Below, piece after piece: positions 44,990 through 57,907 of a stretch of 64,000 nt of DNA. The translations under genes and the position numbers were made by a program. The first letter of the stretch is position 1. Every line of letters begins with the position of its first letter. Under the pieces are notes generated by a model that was given only the letters and a program-made list of their open reading frames with translations, made no database searches and was not told the origin of the DNA. Source of the DNA: Phoma sp. XZ068 (lineage: Eukaryota > Ascomycota > Dothideomycetes > Pleosporales > Didymellaceae); the NCBI GenBank assembly GCA_004835665.1, contig RBKR01000001.1, positions 1,054,001 to 1,118,000 of the forward strand. Direction: 5' to 3'.

Positions 44990-46320
44990 GGTGAGGCTGT
45001 ACTCCTACTCCAGTATCGATGCGATGATGATGCGGTGATAAGAAGATGGCGCTCCAACTGTGATGTAGTTGCCAGTCGTAAGGAGTACTTAGTCGTTCAA
45101 TTAGGCGTTGGGGTATAGCCCTGAGGTCATTGAATGGCGAGTTCTATGTTCGGAAAGAGGTCGCGTGCTTGTCTTACGTATAGTGAAAGAGCGTATTGCC
45201 ACTGGACTCGGCAGGCACAGCAAGTGTGTATAAGGAAGAGCTAAATGCACACCAAACAAGCACGACGTGGAGAGAAGTAGAAGAAGAAGAAGGAACACAG
45301 ACGACTGCGGCCTGACGCGCATGCCTTGCACTTATCTCACCTACCCACGTAACCCACCCCTTCCGCCGCATCTGCTGCGTGGCGTCCATGTTACCCCGGA
45401 GTAGTCGGCAGTCGTAATCCTAGCCATGTCGACCACAATAGGCAGGGCTGGCGCCGTTAGATCCGAGTGCCGAGTACGAAATGCTTGTTTAAAGGTGGGA
45501 CGACCAGTTACGCGCGGCCATTGAGAATCAAGCTTTGTGATACGACACGGCAGCGGATCGCTGGAACGACACCAAGACGACCTTTCCGTTCACGATGTGG
45601 TGCTACAGGAACGCTTGAATGCTGTGGCTCGTAAGCAGGTTTCTGTTGTAGTTTCGTGTGGCTCTGCACTGGAAGTGTGAATGGTCGGCATCTTGAGAGC
45701 CTAGTCCGTCAGGCATACGCACTCCCCTGCCACACCTTACTAGGTCGCGTGCGTTATGTCCGTAAAGGGAGATCTCCGTTTGATTGCCTCGTCAGCGATC
45801 CACGCCATTTGAGGATTGAAGAGGTCGTGACGTATGCTTTACTACGCGTGCTTCATCTCCACCTTTACTGATATTTTTGCATGCCAAGAACCAGGGTTTG
45901 CGGTCCTTTCTCCTAGGTGCTGATCTGATACTTGCTCATCTTGCATTCTTCAGAGACCATCGTGAATGGTCAAAGGTGTCTGCCACAGTTCTTGCGTGAT
46001 AGTAGAACGATGCACGTTTCAGCCGCTGCAATTATGTGGCGCAAGCCCGTTAATAACAAACTATTGGGTGTCCGCGTAAGCGGGTCACAGGGCGACAAAG
46101 TTCATGCAAGCCACTGTCGTGGGGCACCTCTAGTAGAGCAGCATGTTTTCTGCTCTGAGGAAATGTTCTGCAAAATTTGACGCATCGGCTTGCTGCAAAC
46201 AACAATGGTTCTGTTATTACAAGACATGACTTTTCATGCCATTCGGCAAAGATGCTCTATGCCCAAACGCTTGACCCTCACAAACCATCATACGCCTAGA
46301 AGAACGGAAGCTGCACATGC
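44990..46320. other. Intergenic region between LicD gene and RVB2
   Basis: About 1.3 kb carrying the promoter of the LicD gene and the 3' flank of RVB2. Open frames at 45656-45871 and 45932-46180 have no family resemblance. No RNA gene or repeat was seen. Confidence 0.45.
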
Positions 46321-47874
<1,554 letters not shown>

Positions 47875-48460
47875 TTTGAAGTATGAAGTGTGTTGGGTGA
47901 GAGACGGGTGTTGCGCTTCGTTCGCGACTTCTCGCGATGAGCTCTCACTTCTAGCCCTGCATGCACAGACCACCTGCATCAACGCGGCGCGACTACCTTC
48001 ACCTGAGTCCTAAATATAAGCGTCCCGCCCATCGCTTTCTCTGTGTTTCCTCCTTGTACATCGCCTTCAGCACTGTTCTACGTAGCAGTGTTTCTCTCCG
48101 CACTCGAGTCGCTGCCTAGTGCACGACATGCACGCTCGATTCATCTCAACGGCTCTAAGCGCTTCAACCTTAGCACACCAGCGCAGTTCATCAGATTTGT
48201 CGGCCGTGACCTGAGTAAAATACGCTCTCTACACACAGCCGGTTTCTCAACACTATTGTGCCCACACGTGCGTACAGCCCTCTTCGTGACTACAAATGTT
48301 CGCATTCTTTTTCGAGGTTGGATACTCACACAACACGCTAGCGGATTGCTAGCGCGTCATGCGACCCATTCTTTTGGGGCCAATTTGCTAACATGGTAAC
48401 TTCGCAGAGCACGACTAGTCATCGATCGAATTGCTCGTTGTGCTAGGGAAGATCAGCCCC
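47875..48460. promoter_or_regulatory. Divergent intergenic region, RVB2 / coiled-coil gene
   Basis: About 590 bp between two divergent start codons, containing both promoters. An open frame on the plus strand (48043-48399) was judged chance. No factor site was assigned. Confidence 0.45.
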
Positions 48461-51251
48461 ATGGACGGGCGGAAGAGGGCTGCCGCGCCGCGGTCTCGAG
48501 GTAATAGTCCTCCAACGCAACGGAGGCGCCAATCCGAGCAATCCTCAGTAACAGACAGGGTTAGAGTCCTCCCAAACGAGTAGAGCTAACAGAACTGACC
48601 AGATGCTATAGTACGCAAGTTCAGCATATCCTACGGTTATGCCTAGTCCGCCATATTCTAGGAACAGTTCTGTTACTTGTTTAGGAGCCCATGCGCGGAC
48701 TGGGCCTGCGTTGTACCCAACAAACGAACGCCTTGTTGACCAAAACAGACGTAACAGCAGTCGCGATGTGTTGCACGGTCCTGAACGGCCCCAGAATGGC
48801 GCAAGTTCAGCAAGTTCTCGAAAGACCAGTACGGATCACAGTCCTATGCAAGTCATGTCACCAATGAGCAATGGCAGTGGGTCCAACACACCAGTGCAAC
48901 TCGCGCCTACTGTACCCTCTATGATGCCAGTGACACAGACCCAAGCACCAACCCCGAGTGCCGCCATGGACACATTAAGCACCTTGCGATCACACAAGTC
49001 CCTTTCTATTACAAGTGCACCCCAAACTACCGATGGCTCAACTACGACAGAGGTCAAAGCTCTGAAGGCGCAACTAAGGGCAGCGCAATTAGTAGACGCA
49101 AAACTGCGATCTGACATTAAGAAACTTGAAGATCAAGTTCGGCAGTTTGAAACGCTTCCAGCTCAATTAGCAGCATTAAAGGACTGGATCGAGCAACAAC
49201 AACGTGGGGCGGCAAAGGGGCCATCACCAGACGATATTGAACGTCGACTCAGTGTTCTCGAGAGTCGTGAAAATATCGAGCCTGCTCAGTTCGTCCAATT
49301 AGAGTCGGATGTTCAGGGTGTGAAGCTGGATATCAAGAAACTGGGTTTGCTTCCGGAACAACTCAAGCAACTGCAAACCTCAGCTACGCAGCATGGCAAG
49401 GAAATAGCCGAAGCGTTAGCAAAGAGCGGCAAGCTTAAGGACGATTTGAACGACCTCGCTACTGTCAAGGAAGATGTCCTGGCATTCAAAGAGGAGCGAA
49501 AGGCTCTGAAGGGTGACGCATTCAAGGTCATGATTCAGACAGCAATTCAGCCCGAGATCAAGAAGATGGACATCTTCCGGACCGAGCACGCCAAGATGCT
49601 TGAGATCTACAAGGCTAGATCCATCACGGACGAAACTGTTCGACAGAACATCGAGGGTCTGCAAGGTACATTACGATCAATACAGGAAGAGCAGAATCAT
49701 CTCTCCAGCGAACATATGAAGTTATCAGCTAAGACAGACAAGCACTCTGTTGACTCCAAAGACTTGAAAGATCTGCAGAACATTGTCTGTAGCCTTGGAG
49801 AGGATAGCGAGAGGCTTTCCAAAGAGCAACAGAAGGCTAGCGATAGAGTTGCGAAGCTTGAGGTAGCTCCAGATCAAGCTGTGCGCTACAATCACTCCTA
49901 TCTCGCTCCTATCTCAACCAAGGTGGAAGACATTTCAAACAGACTTTGTTCACTAGAGGATCGTGTTGGAGGAGCAACCGGACTCAGCATGATCATCGAT
50001 GCTGTTCAAGACGACGTCGAGAAGATGGAGAGTGACATTCACACCCTAAAAGGTGATGTTGGTGTGGTTCGTCAAGGTTTCAAGGCAATTTTTGCTGACA
50101 ACCTTGATCCGTTCAAAGCATCAGTTGAAGAGCATTTAAAATCGCATGACCAGAGCTTGAGCCAGCATTCCGAAACTTTGGTCACATTGCGGGAAGCTGC
50201 AAATTCGCATAGCGAATGTTCCGCTCCTAACTTTTCAGCTCCACAGCTTTCAATGCTCAACAACATGGTACAGAGTACAACCGATGTCAAGCAACTCTTG
50301 TCTCGTCTGCAAGACTCTGTAAATGTAGAAGTAGAGCGGCGAAATGCAGCTGTTGAGAGCTTAAGGCAGCAGGTGGCCAGCAAGCAGGACACTGTCAACG
50401 CAACTCAAGCAATCGATACTGTTAAGGCTGCCGTGCGGAATCTGCAGAACCAGTACGACAATATATCTACGGATGATCTCCACCAAAAGATGGTACATTG
50501 GTTCCTACAGCAATATCCTTCAACCCCCGCAAACGTCCTTCAGCAACTCTCTGTCATACAGCACAAGGTCGGACAAATACAACACTTCACGGATCAGATC
50601 AATCAAATCCCGAATGGTGCACAAGCACTAACCGCACTGGCGCAGATTGGGCCGCAGCTTACAGCCCTTGTGCAATCTCCACCAGGATCTAGCGACTCCT
50701 CAGAAGAGCTTGCAAAGACCAACGAGGCACTAAAGGCTATCAACGAATCAGTGACGCTTGCGAAGAGGCAGACCGAGAGTCTAGCAAGGACCGTTGCAGG
50801 CTTGCAAACATCCATGCACTCGCTTAACTCGAATCAGACGTCTTTTGTGAGAACGGAGTCTCTAAACGCGTTGGAGATATCAATCAGTACTCTGCGAGAC
50901 AATGTTGATGCTCGATTTGCGGAGGCACTCCAGGCTCGCAACGAGTTCGTGACTAGCAGGATCAAGACGACGTCCGATCAAGTGGAGAGTCTTGAAGCCA
51001 CCATGTCCACGATCCGCGCCGAGCTGAATGAATACAACGATCCTGTCAATAAGGAGCTCATAGGTCGCCTCCCAACCATCTTCTTAATAACTGGCCAACT
51101 ACAATGGGTTCTTGAGGACTTGAATCAAAATCTACCGAAAGGAGCACTAGAAATCGAGTGGTTCCGCGATTTGCCCGCCGAATGGGACATCCCATCACCA
51201 TATCCTAATGCGAGTGGCAAAGCTGCGAGCAAGGGCAAGAACAAGCAGTGA
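48461..51251 (+). CDS. Long coiled-coil protein, unknown function
   Basis: Two exons, 48461-48559 and 48612-51251, encode 912 residues. The first 130 residues are Arg/Ser/Pro-rich and probably disordered (MDGRKRAAAPRSRGNSPPTQ, then many Ser/Thr/Asn). From about residue 170 nearly all of the protein shows heptad-like patterns rich in Lys, Glu, Gln and Leu, such as LKAQLRAAQLVDAKLRSDI and LKDLQNIVCSLGEDSERLSK. The pattern continues to a conserved-looking end with FLITGQLQWVLEDLNQ and a basic tail (GKAASKGKNKQ). No ATPase, motor or kinase motif is present, so SMC and kinesin families are excluded. A structural or tethering role is possible but unproven. The 52-bp intron (GTTAGA donor, CTATAG acceptor) is in phase 0. 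I do not recognise the family. Confidence 0.75.
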
Positions 51252-51798
51252 TCAGGTATCGGATGTGAGTATTGAGAGCATGCACATCTTTCCCCTATGT
51301 ACAACACCATAAAGCCTTTTGTGACTTTCCTGTACGAGTACACAATTTTGTCCGATGTCGCAGTGACGGCTAGGATCATACCGAAAAGCTGGACGTTCCT
51401 GGCGGAGCATGGCGTTACTGGTTACGATACCCAACACGATGTATATACCCTTTCATAGTCTTGAATAATTAATCATGTCTAACGTTTCTGGATGAGTCTC
51501 AAATCGGTATTCTGTCTTTGGCTGAATGATGCAACATGATTAGCGATTGCCAAAGAGTTTCTCGCTTCTAAAAGAAAAGCTATGTATCCGAGCGTAGAGC
51601 TGTCCCAAAGCGTCTCATCTTGAGAAGTCGGACATGGCTTTCAAAGGAGTACACGGCGATAAGGAAATTGCGCTAATTAACTCCGTCCAAAAGTTCGTGC
51701 TAGAGCTCTACGCTCCAAGCTCCAAGCTGGACTCCTCTTACACGCTTCCAAACTTGAGAACAGTGCAACTTCAAGCACACGTATAATATAACAGTACA
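51252..51798. other. Intergenic region between coiled-coil gene and POP8
   Basis: About 550 bp with the 3' flank of the coiled-coil gene and the POP8 promoter. Nothing else was recognised. Confidence 0.45.
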
Positions 51799-52443
51799 AT
51801 GGGGCCCATATCGCGACCGAAGACCACAGCCGCCGCATCAACAGCGCCGCTAGCAGCCACAAAACCCCAAGCCTCCGCACCCGCGCATGACGCAGACGCC
51901 GACACAGACACATCCATGGCCGACGCCGCAACAGCAGACGTACACAACCTACCCAGCTCAACCCAAGACGCCAAAAAGCGCAAACGCAAAGACAAAGAAG
52001 CTCACATCCTCCACCAAACCACCTTCCGCAAACCCACATGGTCCTACTTCCACCTCACCCTCATCACCCCAGACACAGCCTCGCAACCGTCCTCAAACCC
52101 CGCCGCGTCCTCAGAATCCCGCGATATCGACGCACTCACCGTATCTTCCCTCCTGCTTCAACCTCTCTCCGCGTACCTCGGCACCACGGGCGCCGCTGTC
52201 CCCATCGATATCCTGCTAACGAGCGGGCGTAGCGCATACGTGCGCATACCAAGGCAAGACGCGCGGGCGTTTCGCGCGGGTCTGAGCGGTTGGATTGGCG
52301 GGTGCGATGCGGGGAGTGTGGTGGGTGCGGAGGGGAAAGGGAGGGTGCGTGTTGCGTGGAGGGTTGTGTCTGAAGGGGGGAGTTTGGGGTTGTTGCGGGG
52401 GGCGGGGGAGGAGGTGTTTGGGGAGGAGGGGGTTGCGTATTGA
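51799..52443 (+). CDS. POP8: RNase P/MRP subunit POP8
   Basis: Single-exon gene for 214 residues. The first 65 residues are Ala/Ser/Thr/Asp-rich and end in a basic KKRKRKDKEAH patch that could be a nuclear signal. The domain starts with TTFRKPTWSYFHLTLIT, followed by LDALTVSS-like DALTVSSLLLQPLSAYLG and GAAVPIDILLTSGRSAYVRI. It ends with RVAWRVVSEGGSLGLL. This order matches the Pop8 family of small protein subunits of ribonuclease P and MRP, which process tRNA and rRNA precursors. The ATG at 51799 is the first in a long GC-rich frame; the 3' half is strongly G-rich on the plus strand. No intron is needed. Identification is from recalled family features. Confidence 0.8.
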   Translation: MGPISRPKTTAAASTAPLAATKPQASAPAHDADADTDTSMADAATADVHNLPSSTQDAKKRKRKDKEAHILHQTTFRKPTWSYFHLTLITPDTASQPSSNPAASSESRDIDALTVSSLLLQPLSAYLGTTGAAVPIDILLTSGRSAYVRIPRQDARAFRAGLSGWIGGCDAGSVVGAEGKGRVRVAWRVVSEGGSLGLLRGAGEEVFGEEGVAY

Positions 52444-53705
52444 ATGCAGAGGAAAGTGAAGAAGAAGGGTTTATCTGACTGCACTGCCTTGAAAGGTGTG
52501 GGATGTGATGAGGTGCGGTCTGTAGGCTGGGGGACGTGAGTGGCCTTCTGATTGATGGAGCAAGGCTGCTGGATCGTCGGCCTCACCGAATCGAGGAGCT
52601 CTGTTTGGTGTGGGTTGTAGAGACGCCGCACGAAGGCAGGAACACTCATCGAGTGCCTGGCAGTCAAGTGTACCAGCATCACACCAGACAACACGCAACA
52701 CGCGACGTTGGACCAATCTAACCGCCCACCTTTCACTGTCGACTCGACTCGGCAAGCCGAATCTACATGCGAACAAACCAGACTCAAGCGACATCCTCCC
52801 GCGATCACCCTATAAACCAGGAGTCCGGGTCCTCATCGGTGCAGCAGCATCTCCGCAGCCATGGACGCATACTCCTAGCGCACACACGAGTTATCAATGA
52901 CCGTCGTTATCAGTAGACTAGTGCTCGTCTGAGCGTACGAAACGCATAACCTGGTGCAGCAGGAAGTACGCAAGAATTAATCGTCCAAGAATCCAAGAAT
53001 CAATACCCTTGTGTATCACAGCCTTCCTTCAACCCAATGTCATGCAGTCTAGCACCATGCCATGTCTCACATTACTACATCACTGTCCCTAGTCTGACTT
53101 TCCACGCAGACTCGTCGTCCTCGCACCTCCCTTCATTCTACAAGTTTCTGGTCTTCATTATATTTATATTTATGCCGTTCACGACACTTATTCACATGCA
53201 CGACACGTTCACTCATACAACCCACCGTTTTGGGCAAGCACCACAATTCTGACAACAAATTCACACTCTAGAAAGAAGAATGCAATCCATTCGAATTAAT
53301 AAACAGAGAAAACACGCTCAATTCAATTCAATTCAATTCAATCCATGAAAGATTCCTGCTTTGCAATGCACCTTACCATTCTACCGCATAAACAAGCAAG
53401 ACAGACAAGATACGCAGTGCTCTAACTGATCCTGTACTTTGAAATCGAAAGCTGAAAACGGTGTATCCTTCTTATCGTGCCCGACGCAACATTCTTCAAT
53501 TCCAACGCACTGATTCTCGTCGAGCGAGTGAGTCGATGAATTCATCTTCCCGCTCGCGCTGCGCTTCCTAAGGCTTTTGTTTGTGCCGTTTAACATGGTC
53601 ATCGTCTTCATTCTCCTTCTTGGATATGGTATATTTTGTCTTGGCTATCTTGCTCCGTTTTCGGTCTTGCTCCGCCTTCTTCATGCGCATGTCCGGATCG
53701 TGGTA
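52444..53705. other. Convergent intergenic region, POP8 / WW-domain gene
   Basis: About 1.26 kb between stop codons on opposite strands, presumably with long 3' untranslated regions. It contains a TCAAT microsatellite. No gene-like frame was recognised. Confidence 0.45.
53318..53342. repeat. (TCAAT)5 pentanucleotide microsatellite
   Basis: Five perfect consecutive TCAAT units in the convergent intergenic region. This is a likely length-polymorphic marker. Confidence 0.9.
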
Positions 53706-55118
53706 CTACCATCCCGGCTGCGACGGGCCCTGGTGTCCTCCCTGTTGGCCGCCCGGACCACCGTAGCCACTGCCCTGGCCTGGAGGAGGAGGGTATTGTG
53801 GTGCGCCGCCGTACTGGTTGTGCTGGTGGTTGTCGTAGTTTTGCGGGCCGCCGTAGTAGCCTTGGCTGCCGCTTTGGTTGGCAGGACCGCCGTAGCCAGC
53901 TGCTTGGATTAGCTCATGTCTCAAAGGTACTAACGATAGTGATGCTTACCTTGTGCGCCGTATCCACCAGGACCCTGTTGCCCGTAGCCTCCGTGCTGCT
54001 GGGGCTGTCCACCGTATCCAGCTTGGGAACCGTACTGACCCTGCTGTTGACCTGCGCCGTATTGGCCAGGGGGCCCACCGTGCTGCTGCTGGCCACCGTA
54101 ACCGCCGTGCTGCTGTGCGGGTGAGGGCGAGCCGTAGCCGTGCTGACTCTGAGGAGCGCTGTTGTGCTGGCTTTGCGGGGCGCTGCCGTGCTGGCTGCCT
54201 GGCTGGTATGATGTTGGCGGGGCGCTGCCAGTGTATGTCCCGGAGGAGGGCGCGCCTGAGCTGTGGCTGTAGCCGAAGTTGTTGTTGGAAGGCTTGTTAT
54301 GCTGCGGTCGTCAGTACATAGAGCATCTCTTCTGTGGTTTGAGTACTCACCGATCCACCGCCCATCAGGCCACCGAGCATGCCTCCAAGGCCACCGCTGC
54401 TTGACGACTGATTGCCGTGGCTCTGATTGCTACCACTGTGGTTGTTGCTGCTGCCACCGTGGCTGCTACCACCGCCAAGCAGTCCACCCAGGGCGCCGAG
54501 TCCACCACTCGACTGATTACCGTGGCCTCCAGAGCTGCTCTGCTTTCCACCGCCAAGCAGCGATCCTGCCAGCTGGCCGACGAGGTTGCCCGATCCACCG
54601 CTGCCGTGACCTCCACTGCTGCCGTGGTTCTGCTTTCCGCCGCCAAGGAACGAGCCTGCGAGCTGACCGACGAGGTTGTTAGACCCGCCGCTGCCGTGGC
54701 TCTGCTTGTTGTTGCCCATGAGCGCATTCATGGCGAAGCCGCCCAGCGAGCGGTCGCCGGTCTGCCCTTCACCGCCAATACCTCTCGACCCGTCGGCGAC
54801 ATCGCCAGGCCCGTCCGCGCCGGCGGGCTTGTTGTACGGATTGGTGTTCTGCGCGGGCGTGCCGTGGTGGCTCCCGCCGATGGGGGCTTCGCTCGTGGGC
54901 AGGTCCCATTGCGAGACGCCGGTGCTGATCTGGACGTAGTAGTACTTGCGGCTCCTGCGCATGTGTTAGCAGGGCAGCGCGGGGCATGCATGCGCGCGGT
55001 GGTGCACGTACGCGTTGTCCCACTGGGCGATCCAGCCCGCAGGCAGCTTCGGCAGATTGGGGTCGGTAGGGCCTGAGTCGGGGGAGACGGGCGGGTGAGG
55101 AGGCGTGGGCGCAGCCAT
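53706..55118 (-). CDS. WW-domain protein with Gly/Gln/Tyr-rich low-complexity tail
   Basis: Four exons, 55012-55118, 54351-54954, 53950-54301 and 53706-53899, encode 418 residues. The single WW domain is split by an intron: LPAGWIAQWDNA then SRKYYYVQISTGVSQWDLP, with its two Trp at about residues 29 and 52. The rest is low complexity. Residues about 115-240 carry repeated GNLVGQLAGSLLGGGKQ-like units rich in Gly/Ser/Asn. The C-terminal 180 residues are Gly/Gln/Tyr/His-rich with repeated SAPQSQH and GYGGQ units, a prion-like composition. WW domains bind Pro-rich ligands; the tail suggests condensate formation, which is inference. All phases agree and the frame ends GPSQPGW. A divergent fungal family is likely, without a known role. 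Confidence 0.85.
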
Positions 55119-55453
55119 GTTGGGCTCTGGGCGGCGGCGCGGGGTATAGAGAGGGCGCGGCGAGGGAAAGCGGGCGCGGGAGTCGAGTGCGCAAGAGGGA
55201 GGGAGGTGTGGAGAGGGAGACGGTGCAGGTCCGTGTATGCACGAGGCGCTTAATATGAGGCAGGAGCGATGGGGCTATGGCCCTGGCTGCTAGCGGTCGT
55301 CGACGGTGATGCTCTCAAACGGCCATGCCCCACATCCCTGTCCGGCCTGCGTCAGCGGCCTGGCTCCGCCCCCGAGCTTCAGCTTCGTTGGAACACCGAG
55401 GAACTGCAAAGCCACACTTCTGGACAAACACCGATCATAAGAACATACTTGGC
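55119..55453. other. Intergenic region upstream of the WW-domain gene
   Basis: About 335 bp holding the presumed promoter of the WW-domain gene. Its right part adjoins the 3' side of the F-box/LRR gene. Nothing else was recognised. Confidence 0.4.
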
Positions 55454-55672
55454 CTATAGGAATGCCCGGTGCTTGCGATTATGCTCGGTTTCCAATGCTT
55501 CCTGCATCGAGACATAGCCGTGGCCAAGGTGGCGGCCCGACGTGCCCAACTGCTGATACCGCCGACTGATACGCCCGTGAATGTAGTCCTCCAACGCCAG
55601 CCCAATGCACTGCATCCCAGACGTCCTGATATCGTGATCCGTGAAAATGCACATGTCCTGTCCCAAACACCG
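55454..55672 (-). other. Coding-like open stretch after the stop of the F-box/LRR gene
   Basis: Immediately after the TAA stop of the F-box/LRR gene the same frame stays open for 72 codons, to a TAG. By my count about 72% of codons end in G or C, with lower GC at the other two positions, a coding-type bias. An internal ATG gives a 65-codon frame starting MCIFTDHDIRTSG. It could be a read-through extension, an alternative 3' exon, a small separate gene or chance. No family is recognised. Confidence 0.35.
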
Positions 55673-57907
55673 TTACCAAGCATACCCGCCCTCGTCGTTG
55701 GCTTCATCGTTGCCATTCCACTCGTCATCGCCACTGGGCTCAGCATCGAGGAAGTCGGCTTCAGCGTAGATTTCCTCTCGTGGCCGGAAGTTGTCGATGC
55801 GGAAGATGACCGTGTGGCAGCGGCCTTGCACAAACGACACCTGCTCCTCCTCTTCACCCTCCTGTTCTGACCCTGATTCCTCCGACTCTTCGTCGTAGCT
55901 TGCATTCGCCTTGGCTCGCGAGCGAAGCCGCGTCGACCCCCATTGCTCGTCCTGCGTCTTGCGTCTCGACAAAAGGGGCGCATCGCTGTCGCTCTGCTCT
56001 GCAGCTTGACCTTTTGCCAGCTCGTCTGACACGCCCTCGATGAAGGAGTCCACCTTCTCTTCCTCCGCTTGCGGTGCTTCTTGCGCTGTCGTGACTTGCT
56101 TCTCTTTCCACAATCTATATGCTTTGAGCGACGCAAGCTGCGGGTTCGGCGGCTCCCACTTCCTTGCAAACACGGCTTGGAAAGTAGCAGTCCACTTCCT
56201 CCTAAACTCCGCTCGCTGTCGCCAATCCGTATCGACCATGGCAATAATCGTGACATCCCGCAGATCGGGCAGCTCTTCGGCCGAGTCGATCAGCGACTGG
56301 AAAAAGGTACTGGCTGCTGTAGAGTCCCACTTGCGCAAGTACTGCATGTCAAGCGTGCGTAGAGTTGACGGCCAGGTGGGCACCTCGTTCTCGCCAAGCA
56401 GAGATTCATACAGAGGTTCGTTGTCCGAAGACATGACAAGCGAGCTGTAGTAGGTTGTGTCCATCCGCAAGACCTCCAATCTCGGACAAGACTGCTTCAG
56501 GTCAACGAGGAAAGATAGATCGAGAGCCTGGTTGTGGTGGAGAACGAGCTCCTCCAGATGAGCACCATGAGTTGTGAGAAAACTAGACAGTGTGTCCGAC
56601 CGAATTTCTCCACAATTGACGATGCTCAAGCTGACAAGGTTGGTTGGCAGCAGTGGCAGAAGGCGACCCCTGACGATACCGCACGTTTCGAAAGTCAGAG
56701 ACCTTAGATTAGGCAGCACTGCTAGTGCAGAGCCGACCAGCTCCTCCATGGTAGGTTCTGGGTTACCCTCTTCTTCTTCCTCTTCCTCACGAGACGGTTC
56801 TGGATGATATTTGACCAGTGTGAGTTCTCGCAGGCTCTGAAACGCTTGATCGCCATGTATGCTCTTCATCCATAACGGTCCATGCTGGCAGAATGTGCTG
56901 TTCCACCGCCAACCGTGGAGTCGCAACTCAGTCTCGCGCAGTGCTGTGAAGAGCTCCTCTGGGTAGACCCATCGACGAACTCGCCGCAATCGTGGGCGAA
57001 AAGGCGGCCGGTCGATGGGATCAAAGATGTCAATCTCGCGTAGCGTGGTTAGTGACTTGACCAGCGAGGCTAGATCGACGACACTGTGCGTTGGGTCTGT
57101 CAGGGTAGACATCTGGGTTGCGTCCAAGGTCAACCGCTTTGGCATCACTTGGTAATCTTCGTGCGATCCGCTTGGTGGCTGTATGAGGTGATGAACGAGG
57201 TCTCTTCGAGTCTGCCTCATGGCGAAGATGGGTGGGTTGCGATACAGGGCTGTCAGCGCTGGCTTTGTGAAGGTTGAACACATGCGCGCCACTTGTACCA
57301 GCCAGGGTATCGAGGTCATAGGCTTCAAGTTCTCATCGTGCAGGGGATGCGACGCATACACAAAGACCTGAAGGAGGATATGGTACGGCAGAGATTGCCA
57401 TGCTGGTTTGTGCCCATCAGATGGAATCGACATGACCTCTGGCGCTACCTCTGGTGCCTGGTTGGGCTTCCGTATCCGACCAATTACCAGCTTTTGCCTT
57501 GAATGTCCCCTCTCTCTGACCCTTCTAGTCCCTTGAGGTCGCGGCGATGGCACCGCTGATGCCTTTGTCCTGCGTTGCGTTGTCCTCATAGTCTCCTCAG
57601 GAACCTCAAAGTCTGCATCAGGGTCCTCTTCTTCGTCCGAACTAATGTCCTTGTATGAGACCTTGCGGTGTCGCCTAGTTCGCGACTCTTTATTTCGTTT
57701 TCTTGAGGGTTCGGGCGCGGCAGACGGTTCTGGTGTCGAGTGTCGACTGGAGTCATCTTCGGCGTGGTGCCTGGCAGATCGTCGAGAGGGTGCAGCACGC
57801 TTCCTTCGGGAGGTCTGCTCGTACCCGGAGCTTTCAGACAGGCCCTCATCGCTGCTTGGTTCCTTGTATGACACAGCACCGCGCTTGCGCTTTGTGGTTA
57901 CAGCCAT
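55673..57907 (-). CDS. F-box/LRR protein with basic N-terminus
   Basis: Single-exon gene for 744 residues. The first 130 residues are Arg/Lys/Ser/Glu-rich with two SYKE/SYKD-SSDE units and bipartite basic runs, so nuclear localisation is likely. An F-box-like segment, AWQSLPYHILLQVFVYAS, lies at about 162-180. It is followed by Leu-rich repeats, for example LVKSLTTLREIDIF, LRELTLVKYH, ALAVLPNLRSLTFETCG and SCPRLEVLRMD. A run of seven Glu interrupts the repeats. The C-terminus is acidic and ends GGYAW. Such proteins are usually SCF substrate receptors; the DNA- or nucleus-linked role suggested by the basic N-terminus is inference. The ATG at 57907 opens the frame cleanly. The same frame remains open beyond the stop codon, which is unusual. 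Confidence 0.82.
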   Translation of the reverse strand: MAVTTKRKRGAVSYKEPSSDEGLSESSGYEQTSRRKRAAPSRRSARHHAEDDSSRHSTPEPSAAPEPSRKRNKESRTRRHRKVSYKDISSDEEEDPDADFEVPEETMRTTQRRTKASAVPSPRPQGTRRVRERGHSRQKLVIGRIRKPNQAPEVAPEVMSIPSDGHKPAWQSLPYHILLQVFVYASHPLHDENLKPMTSIPWLVQVARMCSTFTKPALTALYRNPPIFAMRQTRRDLVHHLIQPPSGSHEDYQVMPKRLTLDATQMSTLTDPTHSVVDLASLVKSLTTLREIDIFDPIDRPPFRPRLRRVRRWVYPEELFTALRETELRLHGWRWNSTFCQHGPLWMKSIHGDQAFQSLRELTLVKYHPEPSREEEEEEEGNPEPTMEELVGSALAVLPNLRSLTFETCGIVRGRLLPLLPTNLVSLSIVNCGEIRSDTLSSFLTTHGAHLEELVLHHNQALDLSFLVDLKQSCPRLEVLRMDTTYYSSLVMSSDNEPLYESLLGENEVPTWPSTLRTLDMQYLRKWDSTAASTFFQSLIDSAEELPDLRDVTIIAMVDTDWRQRAEFRRKWTATFQAVFARKWEPPNPQLASLKAYRLWKEKQVTTAQEAPQAEEEKVDSFIEGVSDELAKGQAAEQSDSDAPLLSRRKTQDEQWGSTRLRSRAKANASYDEESEESGSEQEGEEEEQVSFVQGRCHTVIFRIDNFRPREEIYAEADFLDAEPSGDDEWNGNDEANDEGGYAW

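Noticed and set aside
48043..48399. Plus-strand frame with a hydrophobic start in the RVB2 / coiled-coil interval
   Set aside because: No conserved features; it sits in the region needed for two divergent promoters, and the composition is not coding-like.
55435..56256. A 273-codon minus-strand frame overlapping the F-box/LRR gene
   Set aside because: It is Arg/Ser-rich in a shifted frame over good coding sequence, a usual shadow pattern.
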